From JBIOJM01 sp044450785 (GTDB lineage Bacteria; Planctomycetota; Planctomycetia; Isosphaerales; Isosphaeraceae): DNA of 24,269 nucleotides. The DNA is taken from the NCBI GenBank assembly GCA_044450785.1, contig JBIOJM010000134.1:1-24269 (forward strand), given 5' to 3'. How positions within the stretch are numbered: position 1 is the stretch's first letter; every line of letters begins with the position of its first letter. Below the pieces are notes generated by a model, which was not told the origin of the DNA, made no database searches, and saw only the letters and a program-made list of their open reading frames with translations. The translations under genes and the position numbers were made by a program. This document shows, piece by piece, positions 15,975-22,977 of the stretch.

Positions 15975-17170
15975 TTCCGCGTGACGACTGCGTTGGCCCC
16001 GACGACGGCGTCGTCACCGATCTTCACCGGCGCAACCAGGATCGCGCCCGCGCCGATGCGGCTTCTGTCGCCGATCGTGGTCTCGCTCTTCCGCGTGCCA
16101 TCGAAGTTGGCGGTGACGGACGTCGCGCCGATGATGGCATTCTCGCCGACGTCGGCGTTGCCCAGGTACGCCAGGTGCCGCATGATCGTCTTGCTGCCGA
16201 GATGCGACTGCTTGATCTCGACGAAAGCACCGACCTCCACCCCATCTTCGAGCACGGTCCCATCGCGAAGATGAGCGAACGGCCCGACCCGGCAGTGTGA
16301 GCCGATCTTGACCGCGCCGGTGATCACGCTGAACGGGTAGATCACGGTATCGGGGCCGATCGTGCACCGGCCGTCGATGTAGGTATTGCGCGGGTCGACG
16401 ATGGTGACGCCCTCGGTCATCCAGTGGTCCTGAATTCTTGCTTGCATGATCGCCTCGGCTTGTGCCAGGTGCTGGCGGGCATTGACGCCCAAGACGTCGT
16501 CGGCCCGGAGGACGTTGAGCGCCACGACCTTGCGTCCCATCGTCTTCAGGTGTTCCGGGGCGTCCGTCAGATAATACTCGCCCTGGACGTTGCTGGTACC
16601 GATCTGATCGAGCGCGTCCCAGAGCCCTGGCAGCTCGAACACGTAGCAGCTCGGGTTGACCTCGGTGAGGGCGCGCTCCTCGGGCGTGCAATCGCGTTCC
16701 TCGACGATGCGGAGGAACCGGCCGGCGGAGTCGCGGAGAATGCGGCCGAACCCGGTGGGATCTTCCAGGACGACGGTGCCCAGCAGGCAGGCGGTCTGGT
16801 CAAGATGTTGGCATTCCAGAAGGTCGGCCAGTGGCTTGGGGCGCAAGAGCGGTTCGTCTCCGACCAGGATCAGGGCGGGACCTTCATATCCGGCCAGCAA
16901 GGGCCGGCAGGTCTTGGCGGCATGACCCGTTCCGAGCTGTTCGGTCTGGGCCGCAAAAAAGACGTCGGGCTCGTCCTTGAGGTAGTCGCGGACTTGGCCG
17001 GCCGCGTAGCCGACCACGACGATGATCGTCCTGGCCCCGGCCCCCCGAGCCGCGTCGACCACGTAGTGGATCATCGGCCGGCCGCACACCTCGTGCAGGA
17101 CCTTGGCCTTCTCCGACTTCATCCGCTTTCCCTGGCCGGCCGCCAGGATGATCGCGACGGGTCCCTGCAT
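15896..17170 (-). CDS. glmU: GlmU-like bifunctional N-acetylglucosamine-1-phosphate uridylyltransferase / glucosamine-1-phosphate acetyltransferase
   Basis: The 424-residue protein has an N-terminal nucleotidyltransferase domain: IILAAGQGKRMKSEKAKVLH, QTEQLGTGHA, VGDEPLL and GEYYLTD are the UTP and sugar-phosphate binding motifs. A left-handed beta-helix of hexapeptide repeats follows from about 245 (IGPDTVIYPFSVITGAVKIG, VEVGAFVEIKQSHLG). The product, UDP-GlcNAc, feeds peptidoglycan and surface glycans. It is about 30 residues shorter than E. coli GlmU. RHLAYLGN keeps the catalytic His, but compared from memory with E. coli the active-site Asn of NVNIGAG and the Tyr of NYDG are replaced (NAIIGA, NFDG). 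The acetyltransferase half may be altered or only structural. ATG 17170 has AGGA 4-5 bases upstream. Confidence 0.87.
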   Translation of the reverse strand: MQGPVAIILAAGQGKRMKSEKAKVLHEVCGRPMIHYVVDAARGAGARTIIVVVGYAAGQVRDYLKDEPDVFFAAQTEQLGTGHAAKTCRPLLAGYEGPALILVGDEPLLRPKPLADLLECQHLDQTACLLGTVVLEDPTGFGRILRDSAGRFLRIVEERDCTPEERALTEVNPSCYVFELPGLWDALDQIGTSNVQGEYYLTDAPEHLKTMGRKVVALNVLRADDVLGVNARQHLAQAEAIMQARIQDHWMTEGVTIVDPRNTYIDGRCTIGPDTVIYPFSVITGAVKIGSHCRVGPFAHLRDGTVLEDGVEVGAFVEIKQSHLGSKTIMRHLAYLGNADVGENAIIGATSVTANFDGTRKSETTIGDRSRIGAGAILVAPVKIGDDAVVGANAVVTRNHDVAGGQTVVGVPARPLEREPRPRD

Positions 17171-17236
17171 CGTTTCCTATCTCGGATTTCGGGCGAGTTC
17201 GTCAATGCTCAACACGACCGATCGCGGAGCACGATC

Positions 17237-17266
17237 ATCATAGAGAGCCATCTCGTCCCTCGTCAA
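17237..17266 (-). promoter_or_regulatory. Sigma-70-like promoter of the glmU-like gene
   Basis: On the minus strand TTGACG (17266-17261) is followed by 18 bases and TATGAT (17242-17237), each 5/6 of consensus. This gives a leader of about 60 bases before ATG 17170. It separates glmU from the upstream DUF1559 gene as its own transcription unit. Confidence 0.55.
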
Positions 17267-17414
17267 ACGAACGGACATGGAGAACGAGCCGGGATTGGTG
17301 GGCGGCTCGCCTTGACGTGCCGGCGTGGACGTCGGCGCGCTCGAAAGCTGAGGGGACTGGCAGCGTAGGGCGATCCGCTGTCTTTCGGCCCGAGCGACGG
17401 ACTTGCCTCGGTCG

Positions 17415-18548
17415 TTAATAGGCATCGCCGGTGACAACCTCGCCACCGTTTCGGCTCGATAGTGCCTGCCAGACGCCGGCGGGAGGGAGGTTGACCCAGG
17501 CGCCCTGGCTGTCCTGCGACGCCCCAGCCGGGTTCCCGCTAAGCTGGTCGAAGAGCCAGGTCTGGATCGAATCCTTGACGAATCGAACCGAGCCGTCGCC
17601 CATCAGGACGTTGAGTCCGCCCGGATGCAAACTGGACGCGGCGAAATACTGAGCAATGTTTCCGTCAAGCGAAACCTTGCGGTACATATTCGGAGGATAA
17701 AACGCCGTCACCAGCGTATCGCCCCAGTTGCCCGCGATCAGCCACCCGAATCGATCAAAGGCTGGACCGCTGGCGTCCGCGATCTCCTTCAGGGGCGAGA
17801 GCGCGCGCTCCGTGAGGATCGCGGTGAGACTGAGGCCGTCGGTAAACGACGACAGGCGGATCGGCGAGATATCATTGAAGCTGCCGTTGGCTTGAGCGAG
17901 CACCGATGGAGCGACCCGGCAATTCGTGCTGACGCGCGGGATCGCACTGACATAAAACGAACCGTACATCCCCACGTAGCTCCCGTAATACACCAGATAG
18001 GGCTCATTCGGACTCGCGAGGCCGTACGAATAGAGAGCGAGCGAGTAGCCATTACGAACCTGTCCCGCGTCGGGGTCGCTTGGGCACGCGATCGTCGAAA
18101 GCGCGGTCATGCGAACCGTCTGGTTTTCATAGCCGAAGATCGTCAAGCTATGATTGATTGCGTTAAATAGCGGTGATTGGTCCAGTTGGGGCAGGATATG
18201 GAGGAACAAGCTTTTTTCGACCAAGATCGAGGTGCAAGGCGGGTTCGACCCGTCGAAACGCCGGTCATAGGTCATCATTCTGCCGGGTGGGAAACTTCCC
18301 AACGCGCTCTCATAAGCCTGGAGGGCAAGACCGATTTGCTTGAGGTTGTTCGAGCACTGCGCGCGCCGCGACGCCTCGCGCGCGAACTGGACCGCGGGAA
18401 GCACCAATGCGATCAGGAGACCGATGATCGAGACAACGGTGAGAAGCTCGATCAAGGTAAACCCGCGCAAGAATCGACGGCGCCGCCAGGAAAGGCTAGC
18501 CGTTGTCTTGTCAGTCTCGGGGATTCGCCGCGTGGGCCCTGGCATCAT
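17415..18548 (-). CDS. DUF1559-domain protein with type IV pilin-like N-terminal methylation motif
   Basis: Numbered from ATG 18548 the protein has 377 residues. Near residue 28 it carries RGFTLIELLTVVSIIGLLIA, the prepilin peptidase site (cleaved after Gly, Glu at +5) and helix, followed by LPAVQFAREASRRAQCSNNLKQIGLALQAYE, the hallmark of DUF1559. The C-terminus has LHPGGLNVLMGDGSVRFVKD, the H-x-DG signature of these planctomycete pseudopilin-like proteins. They are secreted or surface-assembled; the exact role is unknown. GGAGG lies about 10 bases before ATG 18548, and the gene overlaps the upstream DUF1573-like gene by 38 bases, so translation is probably coupled. Confidence 0.93.
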   Translation of the reverse strand: MMPGPTRRIPETDKTTASLSWRRRRFLRGFTLIELLTVVSIIGLLIALVLPAVQFAREASRRAQCSNNLKQIGLALQAYESALGSFPPGRMMTYDRRFDGSNPPCTSILVEKSLFLHILPQLDQSPLFNAINHSLTIFGYENQTVRMTALSTIACPSDPDAGQVRNGYSLALYSYGLASPNEPYLVYYGSYVGMYGSFYVSAIPRVSTNCRVAPSVLAQANGSFNDISPIRLSSFTDGLSLTAILTERALSPLKEIADASGPAFDRFGWLIAGNWGDTLVTAFYPPNMYRKVSLDGNIAQYFAASSLHPGGLNVLMGDGSVRFVKDSIQTWLFDQLSGNPAGASQDSQGAWVNLPPAGVWQALSSRNGGEVVTGDAY

Positions 18549-18975
18549 GGGGCTCACCCTCCCGGATTGTTCCCGTGAGCTTGATGACAAGGGTCGGCTG
18601 CGATCGTCGATCGGTGTAGAAGGTCAGCTCCCCAGACAAGTCTCCCGGGACACCCGCCTGGATGTGGACGGTAACCCGGCCGCGGCCCCACGCCGGAATC
18701 ACGGTTGGGACTCCTCGGCCCGAGTAGCAACCAGAGCGCGTGCAATTATCAGCCGTTCCGATGATCCGAGCCGGTCGCGCCGATTCGTTGACCACCTCGG
18801 CGTCACGGTAGTACTCTTTTCCCGATTGCATGACTCCGGGAATCACCAAGGGGCTCGGCTCGAACCGCAACGACGCACTCCCACCCTTTCGCTCAACGCC
18901 GACGAGTAGGCCAAGCAGCAATCCCAGGGAAGCGACGAACGTCAACCGGAGGCACCAGCGTAATGTCGTTTTCAT
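18511..18975 (-). CDS. Small secreted DUF1573-like protein
   Basis: From ATG 18975 (AGGA 8 bases upstream) this 154-residue protein starts with a membrane anchor or signal helix (TLRWCLRLTFVASLGLLLGL) and continues as one beta-rich domain. ADNCTRSGCYSGRGVPTVIP followed by GRGRVTVHIQAGVPGDLSGE and FYTDRRSQPTLVIKLTGTI matches the DUF1573 (ASH-like immunoglobulin fold) layout, with a two-Cys site that is C-x4-C here rather than CxC. Assignment is by pattern, so moderate. It overlaps the DUF1559 gene downstream and has the same topology as two other proteins in this cluster. Confidence 0.75.
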   Translation of the reverse strand: MKTTLRWCLRLTFVASLGLLLGLLVGVERKGGSASLRFEPSPLVIPGVMQSGKEYYRDAEVVNESARPARIIGTADNCTRSGCYSGRGVPTVIPAWGRGRVTVHIQAGVPGDLSGELTFYTDRRSQPTLVIKLTGTIREGEPHDARAHAANPRD

Positions 18976-19041
18976 GACCAATCCTACGGGTTGTCCTCGA
19001 ACGGGAGACTCTCGCGGTGGACCTCATCGAACCGTCGACAC

Positions 19042-20028
19042 CTAAGTCTTAACCGTCCGCGGACGCAGCACCCGCAACAGCGCAAACGAAATCACGGCTG
19101 TGATGAGGGCGCCCCAAAAAAGCGGATTACGGAATGAAAATGTCGATGACTCGCGCACGGGCTTCAGCGGTATGTCCGGCAGCCCATAGGCCGTCAACTT
19201 GAAGGTCTCGGCGGGGACGACGTCGCCGACCGTAATCTGGCTAAGCTCGAGGTGTACGTGTTCATAGACATCGGGGCGCGGGGTTCTCGCGATGAAATCC
19301 ATTCGTTTCGGGAAGAAAACACTGTCGCGCGTCTCCTGGTAGTCGACAACGCTCTCGAATTTTACGGGGGCGACCCCGTTCGCGCTCTTGGTAATGTCGA
19401 CCTTCCGGATCGCCCAGTTCCGATTAGGGTCCAGGTAGACTGCGCCGGACTCCGCCGCTTTCTCCCCGTTGTAGGTGTAGTCAATCCGTACGACCTCGCT
19501 GCCACCCTCCCTCGATGTCTTGACCTCTTTGACCACGAACGACGGAGATTGCATCCGCTGCAGAAGCGTTTTTTGCATATACATGGTTGAGATTCTTGCG
19601 TACACGTCGTAAATTAAGGAGAATTGAACCGCATCCGATTCCAATTTGTCGGCATAAGACACAATGATGTAGGGATCCGTGCGGGTCTGTTTTCTCAGCA
19701 CGAACCCGTAGTCGGGCGTTTGACAGCGTACGTCGGACTCGTAAGGCCTCTTTTGAAACTTTGCGGATTCGAGGGTCCTCCCATCGCGGACAATGAGCTT
19801 CTTGTCGCCGGACGATGCAACTGTCAGCTCATTGGTGGTTAATGTTTCGCCACTGCCGATGCGCCAAGTGACCGCTCCCTTGGCTAGAAAATTCTGCGTG
19901 GCACTTTCCAGCTCGGCGGCCGCGCGCGGGTACTCACGGCGCCATTTTGCTTCGAGATCTTCGGTCGTCCCAGCCCGCGCCCCGCCTTGGGCAGATAGGA
20001 TCGCCAAAAGCAAAACGACCTTAACCAT
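19042..20028 (-). CDS. Secreted protein with C-terminal membrane anchor, function unknown
   Basis: From ATG 20028 this is a 328-residue protein. Residues 1-19 (MVKVVLLLAILSAQGGARA) look like a signal peptide. The body is beta-rich with phrases such as VRIDYTYNGEKAAESGAVYL and NRNWAIRKVDITKSANG, faintly reminiscent of LolA/RseB-type lipid-binding half-barrels, but I would not assign that fold. The C-terminus is one hydrophobic helix (FWGALITAVISFALLRVL) followed by RPRTVKT, a tail anchor similar in form to processing signals. The ribosome site is weak (GGGGA). It sits 66 bases before the small DUF1573-like gene on the same strand. Confidence 0.75.
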   Translation of the reverse strand: MVKVVLLLAILSAQGGARAGTTEDLEAKWRREYPRAAAELESATQNFLAKGAVTWRIGSGETLTTNELTVASSGDKKLIVRDGRTLESAKFQKRPYESDVRCQTPDYGFVLRKQTRTDPYIIVSYADKLESDAVQFSLIYDVYARISTMYMQKTLLQRMQSPSFVVKEVKTSREGGSEVVRIDYTYNGEKAAESGAVYLDPNRNWAIRKVDITKSANGVAPVKFESVVDYQETRDSVFFPKRMDFIARTPRPDVYEHVHLELSQITVGDVVPAETFKLTAYGLPDIPLKPVRESSTFSFRNPLFWGALITAVISFALLRVLRPRTVKT

Positions 20029-20701
20029 CGCATCCCCAATTCTAGAAGCCCTAACAGGATTGATTGGAACCTCGATGGGCCCCCTCACCCGGCCTATGGC
20101 CACCCTCCTCCCCGTCGGTGTGGGTGTGCCAGACACGGGGCCTTCTCAGCAGGCAGAGTCTGATACATAAGGCGTCGCCCTCGCCCTGCGGGAGACGAAC
20201 GGGGTCATGGGAGCGTTTTGTCAGGGCCTCTTTTCCTGTTGAACGCCATGGACCGCTCCAGTAACGGCATGAAACTTCGCGAGCCGTCTCTCCCTGGGAT
20301 GTCGCGCACTTGGCGTCGAGCGCGATTGTCGAGACTGCAGCTCACTACCGACACCAGGCGGTGTGCCACCAACTATCCCGGTGCGCCAACGAGGCTTTCT
20401 CACTGCGGAGGCAGAAGGACTCCTGGGCACTCCCCTCCCTGGTGCGTCGGGGTGATATCGGCACGCGCCAAAGGGCTCTCTCGGCGAGGAACGGTCAATG
20501 GCGTTTCTCGGCAATGATGCTGGAGTCTCTGACTGTCAATCGCATTCGTGACTTCCCGGCGGCTCGTTTACCGGTGCTCGTCCGCTCCGATACGCGGGCG
20601 GCAATGCCACGCGTGGCCACTCTGTCGTGGAACTGAACCTTGTGGCCAGATCATCGGAAGAGCCGTCATGCGCCGCCCAAATATGCGAAGCTCGGTGCCC
20701 G
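20029..20701. other. 673-bp region without a convincing gene
   Basis: Open frames on both strands here have no ribosome sites, no recognisable domain and Arg/Ser/Pro-rich shadow-like composition. 20078-20122 contains a CT-rich tract with the palindrome GGCCTATGGCC (20091-20101), resembling degenerate REP-like repeats of planctomycetes. The remainder could hold the promoter and leader of the gene at 20028, but I can point to no clear site. Confidence 0.5.
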
Positions 20702-20959
20702 TCACAAAGTCCAACAAGCACCGCTGCTAATACTGCACCAGCAGTTCGTCCCACATGGGAACGAACTACAGCCCCGGCCACCTCCTGAGACCTGGCAACC
20801 CGTATATTGCAAATTGCATGTACAACAGTTAGGGCAGGTTGGCACTACCAACGGGTTTGTCGCATCAGCGCGCGCCGACATGGTAAGAAGGGTCCCCGAG
20901 ACAAGCATAGCGCAGATCGTACTGCTCGCGCAGCCGAGGAACTGAAGCAATGAGCGCAT
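20702..20959 (-). CDS. Tiny secreted cysteine-rich protein (10 Cys in the last 45 residues)
   Basis: From ATG 20959, with GGGGAGG 6 bases upstream, the protein has 85 residues. A hydrophobic signal peptide ends at about ARADA, giving a mature chain of roughly 50 residues. This contains CPNCCTCNLQYTGC, then a Gly-rich loop, GC, PCGTNCWC and GAC: ten cysteines in total. I recognise no family. The even number and regular spacing suggest a disulfide-locked or metal-binding mini-protein outside the cytoplasm. It lies among DUF1573 genes that also carry paired cysteines. The strong ribosome site and signal peptide argue that it is real. Confidence 0.72.
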   Translation of the reverse strand: MRSLLQFLGCASSTICAMLVSGTLLTMSARADATNPLVVPTCPNCCTCNLQYTGCQVSGGGRGCSSFPCGTNCWCSISSGACWTL

Positions 20960-21100
20960 GTTGAACCTCCCCAATGAAAATCGGCCAGTTGAATCAACCT
21001 CGCCAATCGAGGCTGTTTTGGACGACATAGCCGAGTGAATCTCAGGCTCATCGTGTCTCCGTCAGTTGTTTCGTTCAACGAGAACGAGACATCCATCAGA

Positions 21101-21589
21101 TCAGGGCTCCGTCACTCGTCCCGTGACCGTGACCGCGAGACTTGGGGCTGCCGGGTGATCGGTGTGATAGACCACCGATTGGACAGTCTTTCCCGTCGGG
21201 GACTTCACCAGTTGAAGCGCCACGCGCAGTTCCTTTGTCCCCTTCGGCGGGAGCACGACAGGCAGCCTTTCAGACGAGACGCATGTACAGGCAGTGGTTA
21301 CGCCCACCACTCCAACGGCCTTATCCGTGAGGTTGCGGATCAAGAAAACCGCCTCGCGCGAATCCCCCTCCTTCCCTTCCTGAACGGTAACGGCCTTTGG
21401 TTCAATCGTCACTCGGGCCCCACCCGCATAAAGCCAGGCATGACGTAGCGAACCGAAGTTGATGATGGCCCAGGCGACACAAGTGCCGGCAACCACCGCG
21501 ACCCCGCCAATACCAGGGAGATAGCGCCGCCAAAGCTGCCCCCGCCTCGTGGTCGCAAGAGATGATTCCTGTTCAGCAGTCATCGGCAC
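21101..21589 (-). CDS. DUF1573 domain protein with N-terminal membrane anchor
   Basis: This 162-residue protein has one membrane helix (about 25-45, YLPGIGGVAVVAGTCVAWAI) and then a DUF1573 domain: VTIEPKAVTVQEGKEGDSRE, FLIRNLTDKAVGVVGV, TTACTCVSSERLPVVLPPKG and the closing VYHTDHPAAPSLAVTVTGRV. The ACTC pair is the family's CxC site. An AAAGGAGGT ribosome site lies 5 bases before GTG 21589 and 11 before ATG 21583; the GTG has the better spacing. It starts 3 bases after the stop of the preceding DUF1573 gene, so the two are one operon. The domain is predicted outside the cytoplasm. Confidence 0.87.
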   Translation of the reverse strand: MPMTAEQESSLATTRRGQLWRRYLPGIGGVAVVAGTCVAWAIINFGSLRHAWLYAGGARVTIEPKAVTVQEGKEGDSREAVFLIRNLTDKAVGVVGVTTACTCVSSERLPVVLPPKGTKELRVALQLVKSPTGKTVQSVVYHTDHPAAPSLAVTVTGRVTEP

Positions 21590-21592
21590 CGT

Positions 21593-22274
21593 TTACCTCC
21601 TTTCGGTTTTGGCCCGGTCGAAGGGGCCATGGGAACCAGGCGCCGGGGACGAGCACTGTCGCGGTCGTGCAGGAAGATCCTTTTCCATCGATTGACGCCG
21701 TCTTGGTCCGGAACACGGGGAGGTCTCCTGTATTGTCGGGGCGAGGTCCCCAGTCTCCAGACCTGTTCTCTCTGTCAACGCCGAACGCACCTCCAAATTG
21801 ACCTTGGACCGGAAGACAACGCGCTCGCCCTTCCCAAACCCCGCTATTTCCACCGACAGCCCGCCACGAAAGTTCGGCTCGGCCGAAGGATCGAATCTCA
21901 CGATCAGATTCTTCGTCTCCCCAGGGCCAATCTGAATCGGCGCGGACATCACCTTGATGCAAGGACAACTCGTCTCGATGCGCTCGAGGTAGACAGGCTC
22001 CGATTGAGGATTTCGGAGCGGCACCAATCGCTCACCCGACTTCCCGGCGTCCAAAACCCCGAAAGAAATGGGACTCGGGCTGATCTCGAGCGGAAAAAGT
22101 CGGCGCGCCGAGTTTGCCAGGTTTAAAGAGGGGGGGGGGATGCTGGGGCGCGGACGAGCCGAGGAGCACGACCGACGCAGCAACAAAACCCGCGATAGAT
22201 GGCGGTGCGGCCCAGATCAAGAGACGATGGTGAGGTTGAGGGGGGCGTTGTGCATGCATGACCCGAACTGCCAT
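21593..22274 (-). CDS. DUF1573 domain protein, split into two frames at a 10-C tract
   Basis: The downstream frame (stop at 21593, open to 22186) encodes the domain: ISPSPISFGVLDAG, VPLRNPQSEPVYLERIETSC, PCIKV, FDPSAEPNFRGGLSVEIAGF. Its own upstream part is Arg/Ser/Pro junk without an anchor. The missing N-terminus lies one frame away, starting at ATG 22274 or 22259, with a hydrophobic helix (APPSIAGFVAASVVLLGSSA) ending exactly at the C-tract (22139-22130 on the minus strand). With nine Cs instead of ten the two join into one protein like its neighbour. A promoter sits just upstream of 22274. This is either phase-variable or programmed slippage, or an indel in the sequence. The last ~50 residues are low-complexity. 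Confidence 0.75.
22130..22139. repeat. Homopolymer of 10 G/C at a reading-frame break
   Basis: Ten consecutive Gs on the plus strand (Cs on the coding strand) lie where the membrane-anchor frame and the DUF1573 frame meet. Removing one base puts them in one frame. Such tracts are known sites of slipped-strand phase variation and of sequencing errors. Confidence 0.9.
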
Positions 22275-22305
22275 TGGAGGCCGCGAGGTGCTAAATCAAA
22301 TCGTG

Positions 22306-22335
22306 AGTATGACACGCGTCGAGACGGTCTGTCAA
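22306..22335 (-). promoter_or_regulatory. Sigma-70-like promoter of the DUF1573 cluster
   Basis: On the minus strand a perfect TTGACA (22335-22330) is followed by 18 bases and CATACT (22311-22306, 4/6). A run of As lies just upstream of the -35 box. Transcription would start near 22299, about 25 bases before ATG 22274, which supports the start of the anchor frame. The rest of the ~330 bases between this divergent start and gatC holds no gene; TTGAAC at 22464-22469 is a possible but weak -35 for gatC. Confidence 0.5.
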
Positions 22336-22604
22336 GCTCCCACTTTTTTTAAGACGCTCTTCGGGCCAAGGCGAGCACGAGCCATGGGAGGGATAGGCCT
22401 GAATCAGCGGAACAAGGCGGTCGACCCAGATTATTCACGGTCTCCGGGGATTCGCGGCGAACCTTGAACCGAGTCGTCGAATCTGTCAGACTGTGACTGT
22501 CAATCGCCTGCCTGGTCGCTCGGGATCTGGGTCGGCGCCGTAGCGTCGCTTTGTTTGACGTTGATCGAGGACGCAGGCCGGCTGGAAAGAGGGAGCTCAC
22601 ACTC

Positions 22605-22892
22605 ATGTCGCTGTCGATCGCGGAGGTGGCCAAGGTCGCGCTCTTGGCGCGACTGAGGGTTAGCCCCGGCGAGCTGGAGACCTTCACGAGCCAGCTCAAC
22701 TCGATCGTCGATTACGTCGCCCAGCTCCAGGAGCTGGACACGGCCGGCGTGGAGCCGCTGGCCCACGGTATCGAGGTGCGGAACGTATTCCGCGACGACA
22801 TACGTGGTCGGGCGCTCGAGCGCGAGCAAGCCCTGGCCAACGCCCCCAAGCGGAACGAGGTGGGCTTCCTGGTTCCCGCCGTGCTGGAATGA
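22605..22892 (+). CDS. gatC: Aspartyl/glutamyl-tRNA amidotransferase subunit C
   Basis: From ATG 22605 the protein has 95 residues, the normal size. It reads SIAEVAKVALLARLRVSPGE, QLNSIVDYVAQLQELDT, GVEPLAHGIEVRNVFRDD and ends with FLVPAVLE, closely following GatC. This subunit stabilises the GatCAB complex that converts misacylated Glu-tRNA(Gln) and Asp-tRNA(Asn) to the cognate forms. GAGGGAG lies about 10 bases upstream. The frame is open 18 codons further upstream, but those residues are not family-like. gatA follows 85 bases downstream on the same strand. Confidence 0.95.
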   Translation: MSLSIAEVAKVALLARLRVSPGELETFTSQLNSIVDYVAQLQELDTAGVEPLAHGIEVRNVFRDDIRGRALEREQALANAPKRNEVGFLVPAVLE

Positions 22893-22977
22893 TCGAATGA
22901 GCCGTGGCCCGCGGAATGGGACGCTCGTCCGTCCGCCTCGCGAGAGCGACGGCCGCGCGAGCTGAGGACGCCGATCG

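Noticed and set aside
17177..17446. Small minus-strand frame upstream of the glmU-like gene
   Set aside because: No ribosome site, low-complexity sequence, and the glmU promoter lies inside it.
20221..20640. Open frames of about 80-110 codons on both strands in the gap
   Set aside because: No ribosome sites, signal peptides or recognisable motifs; Arg/Ser/Pro-rich composition as in shadow frames.
22349..22699. 116-codon minus-strand frame overlapping gatC
   Set aside because: It is antisense to a clear gatC gene and resembles no protein family.
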